Shown here in pieces: positions 12,966-24,987 of a stretch of DNA of 64,000 nucleotides. The position numbers were made by a program, and so were the translations under genes. Source of the DNA: Nautilus pompilius (lineage: Eukaryota; Mollusca; Cephalopoda; Nautilida; Nautilidae); NCBI GenBank assembly GCA_018389105.1, contig JACATO010000648.1, positions 868,001-932,000 on the forward strand. The letters are read 5' to 3'. Within the stretch, counting starts at the first letter, position 1; the number at the start of each line of letters is the position of its first letter. The notes beneath the pieces were generated by a model. The model saw only the letters and a list, made by a program, of their open reading frames with translations, made no database searches and had not been told where the DNA came from.

Positions 12966-15960
12966 AGGTAAGCGGCCACCCAACAACTACTTTCTGCGGA
13001 CAGAAGTACTCGGCAGAAATTAGACAAACAACAACAACACGAGAAACATTCCTCCTATGACAGTCATTTTCGAACGATGCCATACAACTGTTACTGTTCA
13101 GAGAGTTTAAACAGCAGAGAGGATTTCTCTTTAATAACTGGTTAGCCTACCTGTCAGTTTTCAAACAAGTATAGTGTTTCGTGCAGCACCTGGTCGAACG
13201 AATCTCCCCCAACAACAACAACAAAAAGAGTAAATGTTCCACCACCCCCACCCCCTCCGGAAACTTCTTATGTCCATGTTCCTGTTTTCTTCTATGAATT
13301 TACATAAAATCTTTCTACCTTAATAATATTTTTAGTTGCATGCTAGTTTATTTTTAGCAAGAATTATCGCCTTCTTTTCGACGTTCAATACGCTTGAATA
13401 ACAATTCAAAGTTGCTCTGTAGCCTTCGGAGTAATGTTTACTCCTCTCTCTCTCTTTTGTAGAAAACAGTTGTACGTGATGAGTCTCTGACCTCTCTTTG
13501 AGACGTCCGCTATTTATTCGGACTGAAGAAATCTGAGCAAATTTTATCAGAATTTTTTTGCATAAAAGCATTACGCGTGAAAACGTAAAATTAGAAAATA
13601 ACGATAATGCAAATAGACTGAAATACTTGATTTAAACAACAGTTTCTTATAGAATATAACCTAACCGAAACAATGCCGATGTTCCGGAAGTGAATCTTCG
13701 AGCAATCAAAGCGACACTTTAATTCTCGATTTTGCTGACTTTGAGCGAGGCCTTTGGGGAATCTGAAGTATGCACTCTGGTCAGGGGAGTCTCCAAAGTT
13801 TGTCCATCCCGCCCCGACCCACCTCGACTGTATCAGAGATGCGCTGCATGTAGTACTAGGTTTTGTTCGTCAGCACAGGTCACGCCCGCAGTTGGCAGTA
13901 CTTCCGGTCAGCGGGCTTGGCACAACGCGGTCTCGTTTCCGTCTGCGGAAGTGCCCGAACCTGGACCAATCAACGGCGCTCTTTAAAGGCCGGCTGCTGG
14001 CCTCTACCTGGAAGAAGTCCAACAACACCCCTTGTTATGTCACTGGAAAGTGGTCAGGGGGGGGGAGTCCTTTCAGAAAACACGTGCAACGGTGTGGGGG
14101 GTCCACAAACCATCGCGGATTTGGCGAGAAAAACTTGCGCTTTTTCTTCCTCCTCATCACAACAACCATTTTCGTGACTCGCCTCTAAAATTTGATGGTG
14201 ATGGGAAATAAATCATCAACTTTATACTTTTCTTCAAAAAAAAATTTTTTTTTTAAAGAATCAATAACTAACTTTTTGTTTCTAATCTATCGGTCTTCTC
14301 CGCGTGCACTGCCCGAGTTGCTTAAACAAGAATTAACTACATTCTACCCCTGTCCTTAAGTTTATCTCCAGACACCTGTACGTACGCAGTCTCAGCATAT
14401 ATCGCTACTCCACAACATGTATACCGACGGACTCTTTGTCCAACCGCATCACGCTGTCAGTCTCCCCGTGACGTGCTTCCTCCTTGCGGGGGCGCACAGA
14501 GGGACAAAACCACCGGCAGACAACCGATCCCTGTTTTGCGTGGTGTTTTTTCCTGTGTTCTTTTTTAGTGGAAGAGCTTCAGTAGGTTTCAAATCTCCGA
14601 GTTCACGGACACCTGACCTATAAGAGTCGTGCTGTTCTTCTGCTGTAGCGTGACCTCTGATACAAACTTCAAAGCCGTGCTACGTGCGACACTGATGACA
14701 GGGAAATCTTTTTTCACCATTAAATCAGTCGTCCAGATATTAAGAAGGAAAAAAAGAAGAACAGCTTGTAATTGAACCATGTCAACAACAACACACACAC
14801 ACATACACACCTACAGCCTTTTTTCAATTTACCCAGCGACGAATGAACAGCCGATAACTGTAGTCAAAGCCGTAGTTCCGTTTTCCACAAAAACACGTGG
14901 ATAGACCGACTTTCCGGCAGTGGCAGGACATCCGGTTGGTGTTGTCGCGAGAGCTGAATGGACAGAAAACATCTTCTCTCACCATACCACATGACCGTAA
15001 CTTTAAAATTTCAAAGCCTATGGTTTTCTTGTAGAGTCATTTAAGAAGAGCTGGTCGAGATTACATCACTGCTCGGAAATATATTACAAATTTAGCTCTG
15101 AACTTCCAAACGAGTTATATCCGCACTTCACAGTATATTATTTGGATTCTCTACTGATCTCTAAGACGTAAAACACAATGAATATCCCTTTAAAGTGAAA
15201 AAAAGACGCCTAGAAATCCCATTGAAAATTTATCAATTAAAGAAGATACATTTCCGGTATCATTCTTCGAACTTTTTAGATATTGTATAGCAGGTAAGAC
15301 ACATCAGAAAAATTAGATCGATTCGAGCAAGAAGGATATCAGATAAATAAAACAACCGTATCTCTGTTGTTCTGTACTTAGTTCCTCTTCTTTTTCTCAG
15401 CTTGTAACAGTATATTTTAGTTTGCGCTAAAAATGACATCAAGTGTTTGGCCAGAAGGCTATAGTGGCTTCCTTTAAAGCATAAGATAATTTTAAGTCAG
15501 CATTTTCTGATTGAGAACCATTCAAAAAGTAAAGTTAGAAAACATAAACCTGGGGGGGAATGGTCCAAAGAAACGCTGCCACCATTGTAATTAACCTGTC
15601 GCGAAAACTGCTCTAGCGGAAGTTTCTGACCAGATTTCACATTACGTGTAGCCTTGAATTTTTCTAGAGGATCTCTCCCCCGCTGTTGCCATTAAAGTCT
15701 GTTCTAGTCTGAACAAGCCAGGGATATTTATTCAGAAACATGTATTTTGAGTATTCTTGGATTTTTCGAGCCTTGGCAAGTATCTGACTGGCCTAGCCAG
15801 AAATCGGCCTGCAGTTAGGGTCCCCACCGTCTCACCTGATCGCCGCCCTACGATAAGAATTTCACCAGTCCACTTCCGGCAACACTCGCCTACAGGTGCG
15901 TGCGTGTGTGTGTCGAGGAGGGGGGCATATTAATTATCCATCGGAGTTTTGTAAAAGCAG
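12966..15960. other. Non-coding stretch upstream of the otopetrin gene
   Basis: Mixed composition. The more GC-rich section 13730-14190 has overlapping open frames (84-144 codons) in two forward frames, with no domain, no conserved motif and no splice evidence. The rest is AT-rich with (CA)n near 14789-14807 and G runs near 14057-14065. E-box CACGTG hexamers occur near 14081 and 14894. Confidence 0.4.
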
Positions 15961-16385
15961 CATAAAGCCGGTCTAGTTCTCTCTCTCCCTCCCTCCCTCC
16001 CTCCGCGCCAGTCGGTGCTCGCTATTTTTAACCACAGTCTAACCTCTCTTCGCCTCAGCCTCGTGATTGACGATTAATGGCAAACAGCAACTTTCCCCTC
16101 CTCTTCCCCACTTTGGCAGCTCCACGCAGCTCCGGCTGACAGTGACCAGTCGAGGAAGCCAGATAAACTCCGTTCTTCTTCCTCGGCGGATCAGCTTTCC
16201 GCTTGTTTTTCCCCTCCTTCTCCTCCTCCCCCGGCTAGCTGTATCTCTCCACCACCACCCGCCCCGGCACGTATGCTAACCACGTGACAGCCGGCCGGTC
16301 CTAGATGGGGAGAGGCCTTTTGTGATGGGGAGAGCCGAGCAGCCAGTCGAGCGGGAGCGCTGCACACGACGGTAGAGCAGCGGAC
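15961..16385 (+). promoter_or_regulatory. Probable otopetrin promoter and 5' UTR
   Basis: The 425 bp upstream of the start codon are GC-richer than the surroundings and contain a pyrimidine tract of (CT)n and (CCCT)n at about 15977-16005, typical of GA/CT-rich animal promoters. An E-box CCACGTGAC lies at 16280-16288, about 100 bp before the ATG; this is the kind of site bound by USF and MITF/TFE proteins. No good TATA box is seen. The transcription start is not determined. Confidence 0.5.
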
Positions 16386-16621
16386 ATGGCGGAAAATGAA
16401 TGGCCTGACTGTGTCGTCGTACAAGTTCCCGGCGATGACCAAAAGTACAGCGCGGGGGGACTGGATGGAAGCGGGGAAGACTGCTTCAACCCCAGGGACA
16501 CGGAGATGCTGAGCGTGGACGGCTCGGAGTCGCAGGGTTGGATTGATACCGACGTTTATCTGGACAGGATTCCGACGGATGATACGGCGAGCAGTACCTC
16601 GGAGTCAGAGGACACGCAAAT
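16386..16621 (+). CDS. Otop: Otopetrin proton channel, exon 1 (N-terminus, residues 1-79)
   Basis: This is the first coding exon of an otopetrin, a dimeric 12-helix channel that carries protons across the plasma membrane. The ATG sits in a favourable context (G at -3, G at +4). The exon encodes about 78 hydrophilic, acidic residues with Ser/Thr/Glu-rich segments (TSESED near its end), as expected for the variable cytoplasmic N-terminus; no helix or signal peptide. The donor is gtaagt at 16622, leaving two bases of a codon, and the next acceptor (21861-21862) restores the frame. Assignment rests on the in-frame join to later exons, since this segment alone has no family signature. Confidence 0.8.
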
Positions 16622-16661
16622 GTAAGTAAGCTTCGGTAATAGATGCTGTGACTGCCTACCC

Positions 16662-16696
<35 letters not shown>

Positions 16697-18037
16697 TTGA
16701 GGGCTGCTAAGCGAGAGAAGGAAAAATGTCCCGGTGTGCGTAGTGTAGAAAGGGTAGGATAACCTTAAAATTCAATTGTAAAGTCTGGTTCCCCCCCCCG
16801 ACTTCTTCATAAAAATCAAAGAACCTACGAGGCCGAATTCTTGAGTAAGATTTTATAATTGGTCGAACTTCCAAAACCTTTAGATACGGCAACTTGGTCT
16901 AATGTGTAATAAACTTATTCCACCCAATTCGTACAGATATCCTTGGTTCCAAGAGAAAAGGGGGATAAACGCACGAGTGGTATCTGCTGTTTTATCTTAT
17001 TTTGGGGGGGGAGGTGATGATGAATCAATCTCTTTGAAAACTTGCAGAAGAGGTATTTCGTCGCTCGCCCTCCGGTGAGATCGAACCAGCGCAATTATCT
17101 GCTCGGCGATCGACTGATGCCGATGGACTCGGTGCCGGGTCGACTCACTGTTAAGCTCAACACAAGCAAGGTTTTCCTCTACAGATAAACGATGAACGCC
17201 ATTCCGATTGTCCTCCTCGGGTCGAGACCGAACCTTGCCCACCTCGAGAATTGGCTCTCAAATGAGACTAAAACGTTGGCTGGCGGTGTTTACCAATCGA
17301 GACAAAGTCGTACGGGCAACAAAACACAAGTATTTCTGTCTCTTCCTGTAGATTTGTGCAAATTCTTTACTCGACTGCGTCCTCAGCAAAATCATTACGC
17401 ACGATTCGCCAAGGTGATAAGGAGGGGGCAAGAGAATCATTACTCATACTATTCATGAAAATAAATAACAAATATGTTATAAACTATACTGCATTACTTG
17501 CTTAAGTAAATAAATTATTATTATTATTATTAATTATTATTATTATTATTATTATTAACTGAACTATAGTGAAGCGGAGAATCAATAACGCTGGTATGCG
17601 GAAATATTTTCGTAATAATAAGACCGCAAAATTTCATCTCCAACTCCCCACAACTTCGGCCCGTGAGATGGATGACCGACCGACCCACCCAGAGATAGGC
17701 TTTTACTGGGACCAACAGGATTCTCTTTCTGCTCATCGCCTGTTGACAACAGACCCGTGCCGAAGTTGGCCGGTCGAATTGCTCCTTTCCTTTACCAGCC
17801 AGTGTCGGACGGACCCGGCTCTCTATCGCCGGTCTCAGCACCGAGCCCCCAAGTCTCACCCCGCTGGTGGGTTTTCTCTACAGATGCGGTTGCTGCAGCT
17901 GGTGCGAGATGTTGTGTTCGCGCGCGCGTGTGTGTGAGGGAAGGGAGAAGAGGGAACGGGGCCATTTTCTTTGCAGCCGATTCTTATCGAAACTTAACTC
18001 GTGCTGACCGACAACTTTTTCCTTCGTGCATGCATGA

Positions 18038-18214
18038 ACTCTCTCTCTCTCTCTCTCTCTTCTCTCTCATCATCTCTCTCTCTCTCTCTCCCTCATTCAC
18101 TCTCCTCTCTCTCCCCCTCTCTCTCTCTCTCTCTCCGTCTCTCTCCATCCTCTCTCTCTCTCTCTTCTCTCTCTCCCTCTCTCTCTCTCTCTCCGTCTCT
18201 CTCCGTCTCTCTCC

Positions 18215-18256
<42 letters not shown>

Positions 18257-18300
18257 CTCTCTCCATCCTCTCTCTCTCTCTCTCCATCATCTCTCTCTCC

Positions 18301-18338
<38 letters not shown>
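18038..18338 (+). repeat. Long polypyrimidine (CT)n microsatellite, about 300 bp
   Basis: Nearly pure CT dinucleotides, interrupted by short ccat, cctc and ccgt units. Predicted open frames made of Ser-Leu on plus and Arg-Glu on minus are artefacts of the repeat. A homopurine-homopyrimidine tract of this length can form triplex (H-DNA); that is a known property of such sequence, not something shown here. Confidence 0.97.
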
Positions 18339-18339
<1 letters not shown>

Positions 18340-20081
18340 AATGTAAATACAGCTGTATACTTTATTATTTATTCCTTCCTTTAATTGATACATATCATAA
18401 TAATTGTAACAAAACCATCGTTTCTTTCCGACCGTATTTCTCTTAACACCTCATCTCGGACTGACACCCTAGCCACACTTACTCAACACTGATTATCTAC
18501 GTATAGTGGTAATGACGCCATACGCACTTACAGGAGAACACTTCCCCCACACCGTCACAGGCGAGGCGTCTACAACCTTAACAATACTTGTACCGCAAAC
18601 ACAGATAACGCTACCACGACCTTTATTGTTTTAATACCGCGGCTGCATTAACTGATGATACTCGGGGACAGCTTGACCACCGGTCAGCCAGCCAGCCAAC
18701 CAAAACCAGCGTAATAACCACACTTACCGCTCGGTCGGGGCACGCGCCAGCTACCGGAACATCAGGACGAGCGTAACCAAGGCGATAGTTCATGCAGGGG
18801 TAATGAGCTTTCTGCAGCGGAGGAACTAACTGGGGCCAGACATATAAGCAGTTTGCTAAGAAATCAATAACTCGAGGATGATATAACGAGCTTCAGATCT
18901 CGGCTAGCGTTTAAACTCGTTCAGGAAGGTAAATGATTGTTTGCTGGGAGGGAGTTGGCGCCGCCCGAACCGTGCATATAAATACATGTGTGTGTGTGTG
19001 TTGCTGCAAAGTCCGGCGCGTAGTGACTCCGCTGAAACGAACCCGCGCAACGGCTGCAGCCAAAATAATACCTGCCCCTACGGGGAAAAGAGAGTAAGAA
19101 TCAAAGAAACCTTAACGGCCTCTTCCTAATTATCTAAATATGCTATTTAAGATGCAGCTTGGTTACTGTAATGTTTTGCCAAGCGAGCATCGGAACAGGG
19201 TTACTTCGTTTATTAAGATTTAAGACAAAGGAAACACCAGAGATCACCTATTGTTATATTGTTAAGCAGAACGAACAGCGGCAGTCGATCGACTTATGCC
19301 AAAGATGGCTGATTCATCGAACTTTAAATAAATAATCATAAAACATTCCATTCTCTTAGTTTATCGGAAAAGACTTAATTGTAGCCAAACAATTAACAGT
19401 TTAAATAAAACCTTTTTTTTTTTACAACTGGTCATCAATTTTTCTTTAAAAAAAGACAGAACGTGGTTTAATAAGGTAATTTGCGTGTGACCCATTACTT
19501 GATCCCAATTTTCGCAAAAGTGACCTGCAGGTGGCGCCACTGTATGGTAGCATGGCGATTTATAACTTACTAACAGGGCTGACTAATCAAAGCATGTTAG
19601 AATAAAAGTTAAATGACAGAAACAAAATGAGCGTCCAAAAGAGCTTTTCAAATATGGTAACAGGCAATTAGGATCGACTTGTTTTATTACGGATGCCTTG
19701 CTGCGATCTCCGAGCAGCTGTCACTCAAGAGACCTTACTACTGATGGTGTAAGTCAATAACCATGGTTGCTTCAGTACTTGGTGGTGCTGGAAAAATAAG
19801 CACAAAGCCGGGAGGTGGGGGGGGGAGGCCCAGCTATCAACAGAGAGCGGCCGAGTGAGTGGTCTTTGGGGTCCGTCCGGCTGGTAAATAGCCTTGCCTG
19901 CAGAGGGAGGAGGGAGGGCTCATGTAGAGCAGCATCCTTCAAGTCTGAAACAACTCGGATTGGTTTTCCTCTCACAGGCTCCTTACAGAAAGATATGATG
20001 GCCACGCGCACGTAACGAGGAGTTAACAGATACGTGCGCGATTAACTGTCAACGCATCTTACCAAGGAGAGGAGTACAGAG

Positions 20082-20082
20082 A

Positions 20083-20113
<31 letters not shown>

Positions 20114-20388
20114 TGAGAGAGAGAGAGAGAGAGAGAGATATGACGTCAGTACAGAGAGAGAGAGATATGACGTCAGTACAGAGAGAGATGATGATGACGT
20201 CAGTACAGAGAGAGATGATAATGACGTCAGTACAGAGAGAGATGATAATGACGTCAGTACAGAGAGAGATATGACGTTAGTACAGAGAGAGAAAGAGATA
20301 TGACGTCAGTACAGAGAGAGAGATGATGATGACGTCAGTACAGAGAGATATGACGTCAGTACAGAGAGAGAGATGATAATGACGTCAG

Positions 20389-20420
<32 letters not shown>
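20082..20420 (+). repeat. Minisatellite of about 27 bp with one CRE (TGACGTCA) per unit, flanked by (GA)n
   Basis: Inside a (GA)n block, the unit tgacgtcagtacagagagag plus a variable gatgatgat/gatgataa/gatat linker occurs ten times. The octamer lies at 20141, 20168, 20195, 20222, 20249, 20272 (variant TGACGTTA), 20301, 20330, 20351 and 20380. Nine are perfect palindromes. Spacing is 27 bp for the first five, then 21-29 bp because the GA linker varies in length while the octamer is almost invariant. Confidence 0.97.
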
Positions 20421-20423
<3 letters not shown>

Positions 20424-20856
20424 GTCACAAAGAAAAGCAGGCAAGAGAAAGGTGATGTAATCATAGAAAAGAAAAAAAGAAGCGATTCTCTATTTTAGAT
20501 TATCTTTAGAACTCCAAATATTTTGTTTTATCTGTGTTGTTTTTGTCTAACTTAATCAATAATTTTCACTCTGAGATTAAACATATTGACTAAAAATAAT
20601 TCAAAAGCAAAAACCCGACGTCTGGGTAACAGCGGCCGTTCGGCGGTAATGGGAGATGGACGGAGAGCTCGGTGTAGCCGGTAAAACCATAGAGAGTTGC
20701 TGATTACCGATGGCCTGAAGACGAATTAGTGTTGTTATACTAACAACCAGCACGGTTAGCACGAATCACGGAGAAACGAAATGGAAATCAATAAAAAATA
20801 ACGGCTCTTAATTACATTGCAGCTTGATGAGCCAGGTGTTGTGAGATATTATATTG

Positions 20857-20861
<5 letters not shown>

Positions 20862-20909
<48 letters not shown>
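20862..20909 (+). repeat. (GA)n microsatellite
   Basis: A pure (GA)n run of about 47 bp followed by a T/A homopolymer stretch. The open frame reading through it (20858-21043) has Arg-Glu from the repeat and no domain. Confidence 0.95.
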
Positions 20910-20914
<5 letters not shown>

Positions 20915-21862
20915 TTAAAAATGGACAAAAGGAGAGAAGGGGAAGAGATGAAGGGTAGAGAGAAACTAAAATGGAGGGATTGGACAAAAGGTAGGGACAG
21001 AGAAACGAAAAAATATCACATAGCTAAATGTTGCTATTGTTAGGTGTTTTCCTGCAGACTCACTATGGCGTATTATAGGGGACAGATTTAAAGTTTATTT
21101 AAAGCTCCACTGCTCTCCAACAGAAAATGTGTGCTAGACCGACGCATTCTGTCCCCCTTCCGTTTACCAACCCTGCTAAATGCACCTTCCTTTACAAGAC
21201 AACACACGACAGCGGTTATCGCCCTTCTTTCTCCAGCCGGAGCGGGTCTCTCAATTCGCCAACAGCATACAAGAGCTACAAAGAGAAATAAATAACGTAT
21301 GGTTGACTATATAATCACTGAGATTAGAATTATTCGAACAAAGCTTCAGATTATAAAATCACACAGCATTTATTTCCGCTCAAATGCTTTCTTTATCCCG
21401 ACACGCCAAGAAAGCCGACGCGATTTCAACAGCAATGTTACTTACTGTTTACTCCGTGCACCTGCACAATTTTAGTATTTTATTTATTTGTTAGGGGAAA
21501 GATGGAGCTTATGAACCTGTTTTCTTCAACTTCGAAACAAGCGGCGGATCTCTTAGGTGGCGCCGCGCCACCATCAGTATCAGGTGTGGGAGCCATCCAA
21601 CCAGCTTCCGTGAAATCAGGCCAGACGTCCGGGTTTCTATGGATGCTACGAACGATAGCAATGAATTATTACCATCTTGGTCTTTGTAAATGCTAATTCT
21701 GTTGTTGTTGGGTGTAGATTCACAGACGTGTGGGTTAATCAGGCAGCTCGGACCCCGGGTAGCAGAAGTCCGGGGACTTCACCAAGAACTCTCGTCGGTT
21801 GACGGGAGACGTGATGTACCACGAGATATTTCGCTAAAATATGGGTTTTCTTTCCGTTGTAG

Positions 21863-22206
21863 CTGGGTTCCGTCTGCTGGATCCGATCTGCGCAGTCGTG
21901 GGGACGAGTCGACTTACTGCGGTTCTGTCACCGCCAGCGCGGACGTGCCGCACGGGATACTAAAGCGGAGTGTATCTGAGCTGACACCGCCCGACAGCCC
22001 CGAGAACAGCCCGCGCTCCCTGGGGAACTACAGCGACTTGAGGTCGGACAACTTCACCGGTGTTTCGGCGAACGGTTTCGGTAGAAAGAAAGCGTCACAG
22101 CTGAGCGTTGTGGTGAAAAACAACACCGTTCTTCACTATGATCCGACCACGGGGCTGGCAGAAGCCGTGACGAGGTCGGGCAGGGATGTACCGAACGGCG
22201 ACTCAG
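21863..22206 (+). CDS. Otop: Otopetrin exon 2 (cytoplasmic N-terminal region, residues 79-194)
   Basis: The acceptor tttccgttgtag at 21851-21862 follows a pyrimidine tract and matches exon 1's phase (AT + C gives Ile79). The donor is cag|gtaagt at 22207. The exon encodes a hydrophilic stretch with a basic-then-proline patch: KRS at residues 113-115, then TPP (120-122), DSP (123-125) and NSP (127-129), three closely spaced proline-directed Ser/Thr sites. A patch with valine repeats (SVVV) follows. No helices are predicted by eye. This fits the long, poorly conserved cytoplasmic leader seen in many invertebrate otopetrins. Its place in the gene is inferred from phase and collinearity; an earlier acceptor at 21716-21717 breaks the frame. 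Confidence 0.8.
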
Positions 22207-22565
22207 GTAAGTAAGACTTCCCACCACCACAACGGAAGGTAATCCTCTAAATATCTGATGTACAATTTCCAGTGAACCAGTTACTACTTTTATTTTAGAA
22301 AAGAATCCACATCATGTAAACGGGAGTTTCGCCTCATCAGTCAGATCCAATATTTGTTTGGTTTTATGTCCCGGAGTGGATAATTAGTCAATGAACCATG
22401 GTTAACTACAGGAAGAAAGGGGAAGGAAGGGGGGATGGAAAGCCAAATTAGTTAGTTCTATTCTCTGGCCTGCTCAAGCACAACTCTGGCGTCACGTCGG
22501 AACATAGCATCTTGACGATTCTCGCACAGCCGACGAAGCAACGAGATTACGATTTACTTACCGGC

Positions 22566-22575
22566 GTCACGTGAC
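22566..22575 (+). promoter_or_regulatory. Perfect GTCACGTGAC palindrome (E-box / CLEAR-type site)
   Basis: The ten bases match exactly the palindrome known as the CLEAR motif bound by MiT/TFE factors, 360 bp inside intron 2. Occurrence of a given 10-mer by chance in 64 kb is low, but related CACGTG sites are frequent in this window, so function is not established. Confidence 0.35.
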
Positions 22576-23282
22576 TGGCAAACGCTTAGATGTAATTTAA
22601 ACCAATGAAACGAAAATGCTGTTTCTGTCTGTAAATGTAAGGTAGGAAGTTAAGATGCAACTATCCGCGCTCAGTCTTGACCCGATTCTTAGATCTCGTG
22701 AGTGAAAACTGATCAGATCAGGTGTGACGGCTTCGTGAAATGTAATAGCTTCTCTGTTGCTCTTTTTAAAAAGTCGAATCACAACAGAGTTGTTCAGCGA
22801 AGTATGTCGAGGTCAGAATTCCATAAGGCTGTTATTGTTGTTGTTGTTGTTGTTGTTGCTTAGGGAGTGGTTCAAGTAATTTAAATCCGTTTATTGCTTT
22901 TTTTATGAGTACCCTAATGATTTGAATTGACATCAGATCTGATCTGCACTGCGTAGAAGATACAGCATCTTAGGCTGCACGGTTTGTCTGTGTGACGATC
23001 GCTGCGCCCCACCACGAGGTGACGATTCTCCCAACAACCTCGGAGTCTGTGTAAGTTTTTTTTTTTTTGCTTTCTTTTTTAAAATTCTAGTTTTCACCGT
23101 CAGCAGTTCTGTTCCAAACAGTTCTAGGGGCTTCCTACTTGTAGTTAAGTCTGTCGCGAAGAGACCTGGATGTGTGGAAGATGCAAACAGTTCCGTCTAC
23201 AACCGGAGGCTTCTGTATATGACTATGTACGTGCTGCCGAAACGAATAATTTCTGTGATTTTAGTTTTGAATTAAATACTTC

Positions 23283-23414
23283 ATGGGCGGTGGTCCAGCG
23301 GTAAACTGCTATGGTTGAGGACCCTGGTTTGAATCCCAGTCGCCGCTAACTTCCGCCTGGTTCAGAAAACAAGAAACCAGGGGGGGGGGGCGTCCTCTGG
23401 TGGGGAAGGGAGAG
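23283..23414 (+). mobile_element. Short tRNA-derived SINE
   Basis: RNA polymerase III promoter boxes are visible: A box TGGTCCAGCGG (23291-23301) and B box GGTTTGAATCC (23336-23346), 45 bp apart. The head looks like a tRNA of about 64 nt, too short and unpaired at the acceptor stem to be a working tRNA gene. The flanks share AAATACTTC at 23274-23282 and 23415-23423, a plausible 9-bp target-site duplication that sets the element at about 132 bp. A tRNA pseudogene is the alternative. Confidence 0.6.
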
Positions 23415-24857
23415 AAATACTTCGTAATACAATGCTCGTATTTCTTTTTAATGCTTCAGTTATTAATGAAGTATGCACGTGTTTCAATACAAAACCGATG
23501 TTATGAGTACAGCGCGTCTTTAAAAACTAAGGTCGAACTTTGCGTATTCATACAATAACGTCATATCTAGGAAATATTGTCAAGTTTTTATAGGTATTAT
23601 TCCGAGAGCGCAAACAGACGACTTGCTAAAACAGTAAGCCCAGCAATGAGCCATGAACGGGGTTGGAGGTGGGAGACATAGGTACGCACGATGACAAGCA
23701 ATTAACTGTACAAAACCTAATGGCCATCTCTTGATTTGAGGCCAAACAGTCGTTCCATTATTCACATTAATGTGACTTCGATTTTAATATTTCTTGGCGC
23801 TACTGTGAGTAAACTTGACGATTTTATCACAACTACGACCTGCTGAGACGGTTATCCTTTGTAAAGTTGTAGAAAACTGTTTTTTTTTTTTTATCATTTC
23901 CTATTAAAGAATAAATTGATTTATTGTTTATTTTATCAAATGTCAGGACCGATATATCGGAAAACGAACCATCGCGCGCGATCAGTTTAATGTGGACAGT
24001 GTCCAGATTTTGGCCATGTTTTATATTATCCTTAATTAAAATCATTGAATTGTTTTACTTTCTTTAAAAAAACGTTTTAAAACCGATACTCAAAGACTAC
24101 ACGTCTTTTATTCCTTTCTTTTCTCTTTTTGAAAGTGGGTTTGGTATGGAATCGTCAGTAAGCGTATACAAAAGGTCGGTTTTAAAATGAAAGTTAAGAA
24201 ACGGACAGACAAAGAGAGGATGAAAACTCAACTTAGCATATTAGCAACTGCCGTACATAATCAAAAGGCTATGTTCACGTGACATTCACTATCTCATATG
24301 TTTATCACGTGCTTTGGTTCTTGACACCAAACATTAAAAGTGAATTAACCACTTGAAAAGAGGGATACAAAAGAACTTTATGGCAGTTTCCTGCCATAGA
24401 GTTAGTGGTCTGCATCGCGGTCACCAGAGGATGCGAATAAACTGGCAGAAGAAACAGCCGCATGACGACAATGAAAATGTTTGCAGAAGCAACTTGGGGT
24501 GGGGTGCAATGGCAAAATTTTCGAAAATATTTGTGGCAAGAATTCGTGCCACCATGGAACATAATTATCTCTTGTGGCGGCAGCTCAAAAGCAGACTGCA
24601 AACTTACTGAAGTGAAAAATAAGAGTCGAGGATTATGATAGAGGCTATGAGGTCTACTACACCAACACAAACAATGAGAGGAATGGTAAGACTCCAAATA
24701 CTGCGAGATGGAGAAGTTCTGTTATCAAAGATTCAGATGAATAAGAAACCACTCAATGATCCAACAATTATTCAAATCTACCAGAAGATAAAGGGTCAGT
24801 TTTGTCCACCAGTCGAAAAGCTCACTTTATTACAAGCCAGTAGCATAAATACGTGCC

Positions 24858-24987
24858 CAGGGTAACACAAAAAGAGGCTTCACCTGTTACAGTGTCGCCA
24901 GACGTGTAAGGACCATTTAATCGATTTCTCCATTTCCCCTCCCACTCTATGAAATCCTGCTGGATGCGCAACTTTTGCGTTACCCTG
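24858..24987. mobile_element. MITE-like element with terminal inverted repeats (130 bp)
   Basis: The left end starts CAGGGTAACACAAAA and the right end reads, on the other strand, CAGGGTAACGCAAAA: 14 of 15 terminal bases match in inverted orientation. The interior has no open frame. Small size and TIR form resemble a non-autonomous DNA transposon of the Tc1/mariner type. The right flank is TATA, but the left flank lacks an obvious TA, so the target-site duplication is not confirmed. Confidence 0.55.

Larger units (their letters stand above)
16622..21862 (+). other. Otopetrin intron 1 (5.2 kb)
   Basis: GT-AG intron with donor gtaagt at 16622 and acceptor tttccgttgtag ending at 21862. It contains a (CT)n run (16665-16694), an (ATT)n run (17514-17557), a long pyrimidine array (18038-18338), the CRE-bearing minisatellite (20082-20420) and a (GA)n run (20862-20909). 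The part 16997-17458 is more complex, with open frames on both strands (81 codons minus, 88 codons plus), and may be a repeat family member. No other gene is supported. Confidence 0.8.

Noticed and set aside
13732..14188. Overlapping forward open frames of 84-144 codons
   Set aside because: GC-rich sequence yields long frames by chance; no domain, no splice signals, and two frames are open at once.
17049..17130. tRNA-like sequence on the minus strand with B box GGTTCGATCTC
   Set aside because: No A box at the right distance and no acceptor-stem pairing could be found.
18001..18393. Several 60-190 codon open frames of Ser-Leu or Arg-Glu
   Set aside because: They are translations of the (CT)n/(GA)n microsatellite.
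21690..21862. Reading exon 2 from the open frame start or from the acceptor at 21716-21717
   Set aside because: The earlier acceptor does not keep phase with exon 1 (two bases left over), whereas the site at 21861-21862 does and has a better pyrimidine tract.
23283..23350. Functional tRNA gene
   Set aside because: The head is too short (about 64 nt) and its ends do not pair as an acceptor stem; SINE or pseudogene fits better.
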